From an uncultured Polaribacter sp. (GTDB lineage: Bacteria > Bacteroidota > Bacteroidia > Flavobacteriales > Flavobacteriaceae), in contig CALSME010000006.1 in assembly GCA_943787375.1 (NCBI GenBank), positions 1-64,000 on the forward strand: a stretch of 64,000 nucleotides of DNA. Direction: 5' to 3'. The notes under the pieces are model-generated. The model ran no database searches. It was not told where the DNA came from and was given only the letters and a program-made list of their open reading frames with translations. Position 1 is the first letter of the stretch. Each line of letters opens with the position of its first letter. A program made the translations under genes and the position numbers. Below, in pieces: positions 43,181 through 51,373 of this stretch.

Positions 43181-44497
43181 TTACTTATCACCTTCAATTT
43201 CTCTTTCTCTTTTTCCCGGATATGCAATAGAACCATGTTCAGAAATATCTAAGCCTTCAATTTCTACATCTTTATTAACACGCAATCCTATTGTAGCCTT
43301 TAGTACTCCTAAAACAACAAAAGATAAAAGAACTGCCCATGCTGCATATGCTACAACTCCGATTGCTTGTGCACCTAATTGAGAAGCATCGCCACCATTG
43401 AATAAACCAATAGCAGTATCTCCATCTACACCCCATAGGCCAATTACTAAAGTACCCCAAGCACCGGCAACACCGTGAACAGAAGCGGCTCCAATAGCAT
43501 CATCAATTTTTAATTTTTTTTCTATAAATTCAATAGAGAATACAACAATAATACCTCCAATTAAACCTGCGAGCACAGCCCCTCCAGCTGTCATGTTTCC
43601 ACATCCAGCAGTTATACTAACCAATCCAGCCAAAGCACCATTTAAAGTTTGTGCTAAGTTTGGTTTTCCGTACCAAATCCAAGTAGTAATTAGTGCACCA
43701 AGTCCACCAGCGGCAGCTGCTAAATTTGTAATCAATACAACATTAGATGCGCCAATTGCATCAGCACCGCCCCATGCTAATTGAGATCCACCATTAAATC
43801 CAAACCAACCTAACCAAAGGATAAATACTCCTAAAGTTGCTAATATTTGGTTATGGCCAGGTATAGGTATAACTTTTCCGTTTACATATTTTCCAATTCT
43901 TGGACCAACCATAAAAGCAGCAACTAGTGCAGCCCATCCTCCTACAGAGTGAACAATTGAAGAACCGGCAAAGTCAATAAATTCAGCAGGCATGATAGTA
44001 AGATCATTTAACCATCCACCGTTCCATTCCCATCCACCAGCTATTGGATAGATCATTGCTGTCATTACGATTGAGAAAATAATATATGTAGAATACTTTG
44101 TTCTTCCTGCAATAGCTCCAGATACTATTGTAGCAGTTGTTGCTGCGAACATTGTCTGGAAGAATAAATCGGCTCCTTCTCCTTGGAATAAACCGCTCCA
44201 GAAAAACCATCCGTTTGAAGTGTCTCCGTACATTAAAGAATATCCTACTAGCCAATATGAAAGGGATCCTACACAAATGTCTAGGATATTTTTCATTGCA
44301 ATATTTACTGCATTTTTAGATCGAGTCATTCCAGCTTCTACCAAAGTAAAACCGGCTTGCATAAAGAAAACTAAGATTCCCGCAATTAGCATCCATAGCA
44401 TTCCCATGTCTCCATTTATTTGCGCAACTTGTGCTGCTAATTCTGCAGTTGTTGCGGCTTTTTCTTGAATTATTGTTATAAATAAGCTCATATTCAT
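43181..44497 (-). CDS. amt: Ammonium transporter (Amt family), upstream paralog
   Basis: A second Amt channel, 438 aa. An N-terminal stretch of about 30 residues before the first core helix could be a cleaved signal or extra helix (LFITIIQEKAATTAELAAQ). Core marks: FFMQAGFTLVEAGMTRSKN, FQTMFAATTATIVSGAIAGR, DFAGSSIVHSVGGWAALVA and ASVHGVAGAWGTLVIGLWG. The tail LRVNKDVEIEGLDISEHGSIAYPG is the regulatory C-terminus. It follows the porin gene on the same strand by about 80 bp, with a hairpin between. ATG at 44497; a second ATG (44491) is possible. Confidence 0.93.
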   Translation of the reverse strand: MNMSLFITIIQEKAATTAELAAQVAQINGDMGMLWMLIAGILVFFMQAGFTLVEAGMTRSKNAVNIAMKNILDICVGSLSYWLVGYSLMYGDTSNGWFFWSGLFQGEGADLFFQTMFAATTATIVSGAIAGRTKYSTYIIFSIVMTAMIYPIAGGWEWNGGWLNDLTIMPAEFIDFAGSSIVHSVGGWAALVAAFMVGPRIGKYVNGKVIPIPGHNQILATLGVFILWLGWFGFNGGSQLAWGGADAIGASNVVLITNLAAAAGGLGALITTWIWYGKPNLAQTLNGALAGLVSITAGCGNMTAGGAVLAGLIGGIIVVFSIEFIEKKLKIDDAIGAASVHGVAGAWGTLVIGLWGVDGDTAIGLFNGGDASQLGAQAIGVVAYAAWAVLLSFVVLGVLKATIGLRVNKDVEIEGLDISEHGSIAYPGKREREIEGDK

Positions 44498-44521
44498 GTA
44501 GTTTTAAAATTCTTTTTAGAT

Positions 44522-44549
44522 AACCTACGAAGTCTGAACTTCATAGGTT
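44522..44549. other. Hairpin between the porin and second amt genes
   Basis: AACCTACGAAGT and ACTTCATAGGTT form a 12-bp arm with one mismatch and a 4-nt loop. A T run follows on the plus strand only. On the transcript of the porin-amt unit it would be an intercistronic hairpin without a T tail, so it may protect or attenuate rather than terminate. Confidence 0.45.
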
Positions 44550-44578
44550 TTTTTCTTTTTTCTTTTTCAGAGAATTTA

Positions 44579-45559
44579 TTAGAAAGAATATACAGCAGCT
44601 ACTGTTAATCCAGTAATGTCTTTTTCTCCAAAGAAGGTAACATCATCCGAGGTGTCGTATCTTATCTCTGTTACTAATTTTAAACTGTCTGTTAGGTTTG
44701 TGTTTCCTGTTAAGGTAAAAGCGGTCTGACTTGCGTCTCCAGCTCCAGAGGTTGTTGTGTAAAATTCTGGTCTTAATCCTAAAGAGAATGTTTCTGAAAG
44801 TGTTTGTTGTAAATACAATGCTATTCCTTGATACCCAGAATCGGCATCACTTGAATTTGCATATGCCGCATTAATTCCTAAGAAAAACGAATCTGTTACA
44901 TCAAACCCTCCAGTATAATCTAAGTACAATACGTCTGTAAAACCAAACCCATCTGCACCATAAGCAAGGTTGAAAAATTGCCCCTTGTATCCTGTTTGAA
45001 ATCCTAATTGATAATCATTTGTATCATTTGCTCCTGCAACAACTCCATGAGGGTTTGTGAATGCCACCATAAAAGAGAGGTCTTCTGAGGCCGCATAATC
45101 TAATTTAAAACCAGTATGAGAAAATGGCCCTGCATTAAATAAGTAGGAAACAGAATAATTAAAGTTTCCTGATGGAGAGATAACTTCATATCCAAAGAAA
45201 GTATTGAATTGTCCGAGTGTAAATTTTAGTTTGTCAGTAGCTTGGTAATAGGCATACAATTGGTTGATGGCCCCTGTATATGCATTGGCAGCATTTGCTC
45301 TTGGTCCAAAAGCAAGATCTGCAACAACGCCTCCTTTTCCTTTTTCATAAGTAAAAACAGTATTTGCCATTCCTAAACCAAATCCGTTGGCTCCAACATC
45401 AGATAAAACTCCAACGCTTCCTAAATCGCTGCTTGATAGATTACTTGAAAAATAAGTATCAACACTACCACTTAGTGTAAAAGTTCCTTTTTCTTCTTTT
45501 TCTTGCGCAATTGTTAAAAAGCTAGTTGCTACAAATAATGTAAAAATAATTTTCTTCAT
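44579..45559 (-). CDS. Outer-membrane beta-barrel porin (OmpL-like)
   Basis: A 326-aa exported protein with a signal peptide ending LTIAQ. It has alternating hydrophobic strands through the whole length and a C-terminal aromatic residue (VAAVYSF), both typical of outer-membrane barrels; it resembles the OmpL-like porin-2 group of Bacteroidota. A perfect -33/-7 promoter stands upstream. Its place directly before an amt gene suggests it lets ammonium or small nitrogen compounds through the outer membrane; this is inference from context. Confidence 0.83.
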   Translation of the reverse strand: MKKIIFTLFVATSFLTIAQEKEEKGTFTLSGSVDTYFSSNLSSSDLGSVGVLSDVGANGFGLGMANTVFTYEKGKGGVVADLAFGPRANAANAYTGAINQLYAYYQATDKLKFTLGQFNTFFGYEVISPSGNFNYSVSYLFNAGPFSHTGFKLDYAASEDLSFMVAFTNPHGVVAGANDTNDYQLGFQTGYKGQFFNLAYGADGFGFTDVLYLDYTGGFDVTDSFFLGINAAYANSSDADSGYQGIALYLQQTLSETFSLGLRPEFYTTTSGAGDASQTAFTLTGNTNLTDSLKLVTEIRYDTSDDVTFFGEKDITGLTVAAVYSF

Positions 45560-45587
45560 AATTCTGTTTTTTTAGTTAGTGATGGGG

Positions 45588-45617
45588 CAAATGTAGAAAT
45601 TAAATACTCAAAAACAA
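45588..45617 (-). promoter_or_regulatory. Perfect promoter of the porin gene
   Basis: On the minus strand TTG (45615-45617), exactly 19 bp, TACATTTG (45588-45595). The -7 box lies about 28 bp before the ATG. Confidence 0.7.
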
Positions 45618-45634
45618 GATTCATATTTTTATAA

Positions 45635-45676
45635 AGGGTATTTTTTTAGACAATACCCTCAAAAAAAAGGGGGGTA
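45635..45676. promoter_or_regulatory. GGGTA inverted repeats in the porin/truA promoter region
   Basis: AGGGTATT (45635-45642) and AATACCCT (45652-45659) form an 8-bp inverted repeat. A further GGGGGGTA follows at 45669-45676. A related GGGTAT/ATACCC pair sits on the truA start (45808-45822). They could be operator half-sites or hairpins. Confidence 0.35.
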
Positions 45677-45798
45677 AAATGATTTTAATGTAATTATTGT
45701 GAAATTAAGTATCAAAAATAATGGGGCTATTAAAAAAATAATTGATTTAATTATGAAACTGATAAAAATGCGTTTAGCGAAAAAAAATATTTTTATTG

Positions 45799-45806
45799 TA
45801 CTTTTG
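45799..45806 (+). promoter_or_regulatory. -7 element for truA (near-leaderless)
   Basis: TACTTTTG, a perfect -7 match that ends only 5 bp before the truA ATG, so transcription would start at or next to the start codon. Confidence 0.55.
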
Positions 45807-45811
45807 TGGGT

Positions 45812-46594
45812 ATGAAATACCCTTTTTCTTATTTAGTTAAAATTCAGTTTTTAGGTTTTCGTTTTCATGGATGGCAAAAGCAACCTGGTATAAAAACAGT
45901 ACACGACATTGTAGATAAAAGCTTGCATTTTGTTTTTGAAAGAGAAGATTATAAGACCCTTGGCATCGGGAGAACAGATGCAAAGGTCTCTGCAAGTACC
46001 TATTATATAAATCTTTTTACACGATTTGAATTTAACCAAGAAACGTTTTTAAAAGAATTTAATAAAAATGCACCCGCAGATTTAAAAGCGGTTTCTTTTA
46101 AAGAATTGCCAGAAGGATTTGATCTGATCAATTCAGAAAAGAGAAAAGAATATCATTATTATTTTTCTTTTGGTGAAAAGAATCACCCATTTGCGGCGCC
46201 ATTTATGACCGGTTTGCAAGAGGATTTAAATCTTGAGCAAATGAAATTGGGAGCAAAATTATTTGAAGGAGAACATTATTTTCATAAATACTGTACAAAG
46301 CCCTCAGCGAAAACTCTTTTTAAAAGAAGGATTGATTCCTGCGAGATTCTAGAAAATGATGTTTTAACGGCCAATTTCTTTCCCGAAAAAAGTTATGTAT
46401 TAAAGGTGCGAGGGAAGGGGTTTTTGCGCTATCAAATTCGATTAATGATGGCAGCCTTATTTGAAGTAGGGAAAGGCAATCTGTCTTTGCAGTTTATCGA
46501 GGCATCTTTAAAAGAAGACAACGATCAAAAATCGTTACGAAATGTTGCGCCGGGTTCGGGATTGCAATTGTATGATGTTGATTTTGTTGTTTAG
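45812..46594 (+). CDS. truA: TruA-family tRNA pseudouridine synthase
   Basis: A pseudouridine synthase of the TruA family, expected to modify positions 38-40 of the tRNA anticodon stem-loop. The catalytic Asp is in LGIGRTDAKVSAS. Other family parts are FLGFRFHGWQKQPG, KRKEYHYYF and GKGFLRYQIRLMMAAL. I choose ATG 45812 (MKYPFSYLVKIQF, 260 aa); a GTG at 45806 in frame overlaps the -7 box. Bacteroidota often hold more than one TruA-like gene, and the slightly divergent C-terminal half leaves room for a different tRNA target. Confidence 0.85.
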   Translation: MKYPFSYLVKIQFLGFRFHGWQKQPGIKTVHDIVDKSLHFVFEREDYKTLGIGRTDAKVSASTYYINLFTRFEFNQETFLKEFNKNAPADLKAVSFKELPEGFDLINSEKRKEYHYYFSFGEKNHPFAAPFMTGLQEDLNLEQMKLGAKLFEGEHYFHKYCTKPSAKTLFKRRIDSCEILENDVLTANFFPEKSYVLKVRGKGFLRYQIRLMMAALFEVGKGNLSLQFIEASLKEDNDQKSLRNVAPGSGLQLYDVDFVV

Positions 46595-46635
46595 ATAGAG
46601 GACAGGTATACTGAAATTATTGCATGCTATAAATC

Positions 46636-46669
46636 AAAAAAAAACCGCCTTTTAAAAGGTGGCTTTTTT
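46636..46669. terminator. Bidirectional terminator between truA and the acyl-CoA dehydrogenase
   Basis: CCGCCTTTT / AAAAGGTGG stem (one G-U pair), an A run before and a T run after; serves both convergent genes. Confidence 0.8.
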
Positions 46670-46692
46670 TAGGGTATATATAATGAGTAAAC

Positions 46693-47835
46693 TTATCCTT
46701 TGAGAACCCCTCTTGAAATCACAATTTTCTGAATTTCTGAAGTTCCTTCATAAATCTGAGTGATTTTTGCATCTCGCATTAAGCGCTCCACATGATAATC
46801 TTTTACAAAACCATTTCCTCCATGAATTTGAACCGCTTCTACAGTGTGTTCCATCGCAACTTTAGAAGCGTATAGTTTTGCCATTGCCGATGACATGTCA
46901 TAGTTGTTGCCTTGGTCTTTGTCCCAAGCAGCTTTCATAACCATCATTCTTGCAGCAGTAATATCGGTGTGCATGTCTGCTAATTTAAAGGCAATTGCTT
47001 GGTGATTGCAAATTTCAGTACCAAAAGCTTTTCGCTCTTTCGAATATTTTAATGCCAATTCATAGGCTCCAGCAGCAATTCCCAATGCTTGTGCAGCAAT
47101 TCCTATTCTACCACCAGAAAGAGTCTTCATTGCAAATTTGAAACCAAATCCATCTTCACCAATTCTATTTTCTTTGGGTACTTTTACATCGTTAAATTGT
47201 AAGGTGTGCGTATCACTTCCTCGAATTCCTAATTTGTCTTCTTTTGGGCCTACGTGAAAACCTGCTGTTCCTTTTTCTACAATAAAAGCATTAATTCCTC
47301 GGTGTCCTTTTTCTCTATCGGTTTGTGCGATTACCAAATAGACATCTGCGCGTCCACCACTGGTAATCCAGTTTTTTGTACCATTTATTACATAGTGATC
47401 TCCCTTGTCCTCAGCAGTTGTTGCTTGTGAAGTTGCATCAGAACCTGCTTCAGGTTCGCTTAGACAAAAAGCGCCAACAAATTCTCCAGTCGCTAATTTT
47501 GTTAAATATTTTTGCTTTTGAGTTTCGTTTCCGTACGATTCTAGCCCGTAGCAAACCAATGAGTTGTTTACCGAAACAATTACTGAAGCAGAGGCGTCTA
47601 TTTTGGAGAGCTCTTCCATGACAATTACGTACGAAGTTGCATCCATACCGCTCCCGCCGTATTTTGGGTCTACCATAATTCCCATAAAGCCAAGTGCGCC
47701 CATTTTTTTGACGAGTTCGTCTGGAAACTCTTGTTTATGGTCTCTTTCTATTACACCAGGTAGTAACTCTGTTTGAGCAAAATCTCTTGCTGCTTCCTGA
47801 ATCATAAGGTGTTCTTCCGTTAAACTGAAGTTCAT
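46693..47835 (-). CDS. Acyl-CoA dehydrogenase
   Basis: An FAD-dependent acyl-CoA dehydrogenase of the short/medium-chain type (380 aa), acting in beta-oxidation or branched-chain amino acid breakdown. Signatures: AFCLSEPEAGSDA, NWITSGGRADV, the FAD-contact RKAFG, and the catalytic Glu in QIYEGTSEIQ, in the position used by butyryl-CoA-type enzymes. The ATG start is 36 bp from a perfect -7 box. It is divergent from anmK and has no fatty-acid genes nearby, so its substrate is open. Confidence 0.92.
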   Translation of the reverse strand: MNFSLTEEHLMIQEAARDFAQTELLPGVIERDHKQEFPDELVKKMGALGFMGIMVDPKYGGSGMDATSYVIVMEELSKIDASASVIVSVNNSLVCYGLESYGNETQKQKYLTKLATGEFVGAFCLSEPEAGSDATSQATTAEDKGDHYVINGTKNWITSGGRADVYLVIAQTDREKGHRGINAFIVEKGTAGFHVGPKEDKLGIRGSDTHTLQFNDVKVPKENRIGEDGFGFKFAMKTLSGGRIGIAAQALGIAAGAYELALKYSKERKAFGTEICNHQAIAFKLADMHTDITAARMMVMKAAWDKDQGNNYDMSSAMAKLYASKVAMEHTVEAVQIHGGNGFVKDYHVERLMRDAKITQIYEGTSEIQKIVISRGVLKG

Positions 47836-47870
47836 GTGCTTTTTTTTATTGAATTCGTAAAATTAGACCA

Positions 47871-47878
47871 CAAATATA
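47871..47878 (-). promoter_or_regulatory. -7 element for the acyl-CoA dehydrogenase gene
   Basis: TATATTTG on the minus strand, a perfect -7 match 36 bp before the ATG. Confidence 0.45.
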
Positions 47879-47925
47879 TCGATTTCGTAACATATTATCG
47901 GTACTCTTTTGTTAATTTTACGAAT

Positions 47926-48993
47926 GTGAATGTAAATTATACTTATAGCATTGGATTGATGTCCGGTACCTCTTTGGATGGATTGGATTTGGTGTATGTG
48001 AAATTTAACGCTAAGCATTATCAAGATTTTGAAATTATACATACAGATACGATTCCATACACTGAAAAATGGAAGGCTATTTTGCAGAAATCGATTCATT
48101 TTTCTACTTCAGAATTAACAACTTTAGATCTTGAGTATGGGCAATTATTAGCCGAAAGAGTTTCTCAGTTTATTGAGAAATATGCGATTTCAAAGATCGA
48201 TTTCATAGCATCTCATGGGCATACCGTTTTGCATCAACCAGAAAAAGGAATTACGCTTCAAATTGGAAATGGCCAAGTACTTGCCAATAAAACAGCACAC
48301 AAAGTTGTCTGTGATTTTAGGTCTCAGGATGTAGTTTTGGGTGGGCAGGGCGCGCCCTTAGTTCCTGTTGGAGATGCGCTTCTTTTTCCTGAATATGATT
48401 ATTGTATTAATCTTGGTGGTTTTTCGAATGTTTCTTACCAGAAGCATGAACAAAGAATTGCATTTGACATTTGTCCTGTAAATATTGTGATGAACTTTTA
48501 TGTATCAAAATTAGGGTTTGATTATGACGAAGATGGACTATTGGCATCCAAAGGGAAAATAAATCACACACTTTTAGAAAAGTTGAACCAATTAGACTAT
48601 TACAAAAAAAAACACCCAAAATCTTTAGGGTTAGAATGGGTACAAAAAGAAATTTTTCCATTGATAGATGAACTGGAAGAAGATGTATCAACCATTTTGA
48701 GAACCTTTGCAGAGCATGTAGCAATTCAGATTTCAAACATTGTTGAAAAGGGGCGTACTATTTTGTTTACAGGAGGAGGTGTTTTTAACTCCTTTTTAAT
48801 GAGTAGAATACGTGCTTTGTCTTCAGGGAAGCTAGTAGCAGTGTCCGAGAAGTTGGTGAACTATAAAGAGGCTCTGGTCTTTTCTTTTTTGGGATTGTTG
48901 AAAATTAAGAATGAAATCAATTGTTTAAAAAGTGTAACTGGAGCGCGTAAAAACCACGCTTCTGGTGTCGTGTATGATTGTAAAATGTTGTAG
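47926..48993 (+). CDS. anmK: Anhydro-N-acetylmuramic acid kinase
   Basis: Hydrolyses the 1,6-anhydro ring of anhydro-MurNAc and phosphorylates it to MurNAc-6-phosphate, a step of peptidoglycan recycling. The N-terminal ATP-binding motif is GLMSGTSLDGLDL, followed by ASHGHTVLHQP, GQGAPLVPVGD, LNLGGFSNVS-type INLGGFSNVS and FTGGGVFNSFLM. I choose a GTG at 47926 (MNVNYTYSIGLMSG, 355 aa); the frame runs 30 codons further upstream, but that part overlaps the promoter zone shared with the divergent gene and matches no family sequence. The NamZ and MurB genes elsewhere in the window act on the same sugars. Confidence 0.9.
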   Translation: MNVNYTYSIGLMSGTSLDGLDLVYVKFNAKHYQDFEIIHTDTIPYTEKWKAILQKSIHFSTSELTTLDLEYGQLLAERVSQFIEKYAISKIDFIASHGHTVLHQPEKGITLQIGNGQVLANKTAHKVVCDFRSQDVVLGGQGAPLVPVGDALLFPEYDYCINLGGFSNVSYQKHEQRIAFDICPVNIVMNFYVSKLGFDYDEDGLLASKGKINHTLLEKLNQLDYYKKKHPKSLGLEWVQKEIFPLIDELEEDVSTILRTFAEHVAIQISNIVEKGRTILFTGGGVFNSFLMSRIRALSSGKLVAVSEKLVNYKEALVFSFLGLLKIKNEINCLKSVTGARKNHASGVVYDCKML

Positions 48994-49029
48994 TTTTACA
49001 AAAATAAAAAAACTCTAAAATAGAAATCC

Positions 49030-49677
49030 ATGAAAAAACTCTTACTAGTCTTTGCTTTATTCATTTCCGGCTTTGGTTTCTCTCAGATTGAGGACAATTG
49101 GGAAGAAAAATCTGAAATATTACCAGGTTATATTATCACAAATGAAGGACAGAAAATTGACGGGTATTTAAAGCGTTTTTTAAAAATAAAAAGTCAGCGA
49201 AAGGTACAGTTTTATGAGACCAAAGAGAGTAAGGCTGTTACCTATAAGGCAAAAGAATTAAAGGCTTATAAAATAGCAGCAGATTATTATGAGTCGCATC
49301 CATATGAGGGTTTAAGAGGTAAAACTAAAGTATTTTTATTACAGACTCTTGTTGGCAAAATTAACTTGTTTGAATACTATATTCGTGTAGAAGAGAATCG
49401 AGGAAAAGAAATGTCGCTATATAAAAAAGGCAACACGGAGGTATCATTAGATTTTAATGGCACTAAAATACAAACGGAAGTTTTAGCTGTTAAAGAGGGT
49501 AATGCGTATTTGAAATTTGTATCCCCAAAACTTTTGTTCAAATTCAAATCTGTGATGAGTAAGTATGTGAGTGATTTTCCAGCCTTGTCAAAGAAAATCA
49601 AAACAAAGCAAAAAGGATATCGAATTTTATCAATCTTAGCCATTGTCAAAGAATATAATGCACATTTTGAGAACTAA
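49030..49677 (+). CDS. Unknown secreted protein
   Basis: I do not recognise the family. It has 215 aa with a signal peptide (LLLVFALFISGFGFSQ). The opening GYIITNEGQKIDGYLKRFLK and then QFYETKESKAVTYKAKELKAYKI resemble a beta-rich unit often seen in flavobacterial exported proteins of unknown role. The body is Lys-rich. ATG start. It is followed after 4 bp by another exported protein, with which it must share a transcript. Confidence 0.68.
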   Translation: MKKLLLVFALFISGFGFSQIEDNWEEKSEILPGYIITNEGQKIDGYLKRFLKIKSQRKVQFYETKESKAVTYKAKELKAYKIAADYYESHPYEGLRGKTKVFLLQTLVGKINLFEYYIRVEENRGKEMSLYKKGNTEVSLDFNGTKIQTEVLAVKEGNAYLKFVSPKLLFKFKSVMSKYVSDFPALSKKIKTKQKGYRILSILAIVKEYNAHFEN

Positions 49678-49681
49678 ATCA

Positions 49682-51181
49682 ATGCTTAAAATTATTGCAA
49701 CCTTCTTTTTCTTGTTCAGTGCTTTTTTCGCGAACGCGCAAACGGCTAGTTTTCAATGGACCGATTGGAAATACAATACGGATGTAGGTTTCCAAGATCC
49801 CATCTTAACCCTGTCTTCAGATGAAGGGTTTACGACGTATAGTGTTGAAGCATTAGGAACTCAAGTTTTTCCACCAAAAATAATCTACATTTCTAAATTT
49901 GATTCAGCGGCAAAATTGAAATCAACAGTAGCCTTAGCGTTGCCAAAAAGGCAAAGAAAAGAAGCTACTTTATTGAAAGTTATTGAGGGAGAAAACAATC
50001 TCTATTTCTTTTCACATATTGCCTTAAAGAAAGACAAAAAAAATGTGTTGTATGTTCAAGTTTATCAAGGTGCTACCGGGGTCGTTTCAGCGCCAAAAGA
50101 ATTGTATGCCCTTCCTATAGCGAAAGTCAAATATGCGGGTTTTTTTAATCCCGTTATTTCTGAGGATAAAAAACAGCTAGCGGTTTTTGTGCATCTTCCG
50201 TATTCAAAAAAAGCGAATGAAAAAATAGCAACAATTGCCTTCGATGCCAATTTAAATAAAACCTCGGAAGCTAGTCATACATTGCGTTTTAAAAGTGAGA
50301 AAGCCTATCGTGAAAAAGTGTATTTGTCAAACGATGGAACCCTCAATATTGTCAAAACCACTGATTTTTTTAAAAAGAATCCAGTAACATCTGTCATTAC
50401 ACTTACCGCAGATGCAGCTGTTGAGGAAACCGTTTCGCGCAAAGATTTTTATGTTTCAGATAGTAGGGTGATTTCTATGAAAGGGAAATACTATTTAGTT
50501 GGTTTTGCAACCAATAACTGGAAGCCAACGGTTGCTATCGGTGGTCGAAAAGATAAGAGTTATTTCATTTATAATATTACTGATAAGATACTAGTAACAA
50601 ATCAACAATGGTCTCCAAAAACTTTAAAGCAGGTTTTAGGAAAAGGCTTTACCGATTTGACGATTAAAGATGTTTTGATTGATGAAGAAAAAATCTATTT
50701 GATAGGAGATTGTAAAAAAAAGACATCGGAAGTTAAAAGTGGTGCGAATTTCGAATACAACTATACCTATTCAAACGGGCCAGGTGTTATTGTGAAGCTA
50801 GAGGTTTCTGGTAAAGTTGATTATGATGTTCTCTTTAAATATGGAGAAACTTATGTAAATGATAAGCAAAAAATAGCTTCTTTCTATCCTTATTTGAAAA
50901 ATGGGAAATTACATATCTTAGTGAACGAAAAAGAATCGGTCATGAAGAAGAAAAAAGTAGTCATTGGCTATGATAAAATAAACGCCAAAGTGATCACTCT
51001 AAATACTTTTGACAGATCAGGGAAGAGAAGTATCACCCCTTTATGGAATAGTAAGGTAGGTGGTGAGCAAAACATAATAGATTTTGCACCCACCTTAACG
51101 GTTAAGAAAAATGCGTCTAGTTTTTACATCTATGCCTATGGCAAAAAGTATTATGACTTTGGTGTATTGAGTATTGACTAG
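49682..51181 (+). CDS. Unknown secreted beta-rich protein
   Basis: A 499-aa exported protein (signal peptide IIATFFFLFSAFFANAQ) with no recognised domain. Repeated strand-turn segments (KTTDFFKKNPVTSVITL, GKYYLVGFATNN, NGKLHILVNEKE) suggest a beta-propeller-like fold; this is an impression only. The start is the ATG at 49682, which begins the signal peptide; the open frame extends upstream into the previous gene. It is the second gene of a pair with the 215-aa secreted protein. Confidence 0.68.
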   Translation: MLKIIATFFFLFSAFFANAQTASFQWTDWKYNTDVGFQDPILTLSSDEGFTTYSVEALGTQVFPPKIIYISKFDSAAKLKSTVALALPKRQRKEATLLKVIEGENNLYFFSHIALKKDKKNVLYVQVYQGATGVVSAPKELYALPIAKVKYAGFFNPVISEDKKQLAVFVHLPYSKKANEKIATIAFDANLNKTSEASHTLRFKSEKAYREKVYLSNDGTLNIVKTTDFFKKNPVTSVITLTADAAVEETVSRKDFYVSDSRVISMKGKYYLVGFATNNWKPTVAIGGRKDKSYFIYNITDKILVTNQQWSPKTLKQVLGKGFTDLTIKDVLIDEEKIYLIGDCKKKTSEVKSGANFEYNYTYSNGPGVIVKLEVSGKVDYDVLFKYGETYVNDKQKIASFYPYLKNGKLHILVNEKESVMKKKKVVIGYDKINAKVITLNTFDRSGKRSITPLWNSKVGGEQNIIDFAPTLTVKKNASSFYIYAYGKKYYDFGVLSID

Positions 51182-51252
51182 TGTGCGCAGAATTTAAAGA
51201 ATGAAAAAGCCGTTTTTAACGATTTGATTGGTGCTTATTTTTATTCATATTA

Positions 51253-51281
51253 TTGTAGTAATGAGAAACTTTATATTTTTA
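51253..51281 (+). promoter_or_regulatory. Possible promoter of the dehydrogenase-nhaD unit
   Basis: TTG (51253-51255), 18 bp, TATTTTTA (51274-51281, one mismatch); it predicts a leader of about 85 nt. Confidence 0.35.
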
Positions 51282-51373
51282 TAATGAATCAACGTTAGCG
51301 TATTTTAAAATAGTTTTTAGGAAATCGAATACTTTAAAATAATGTATGCAGTTGATAATATTAAAATTTAAAA

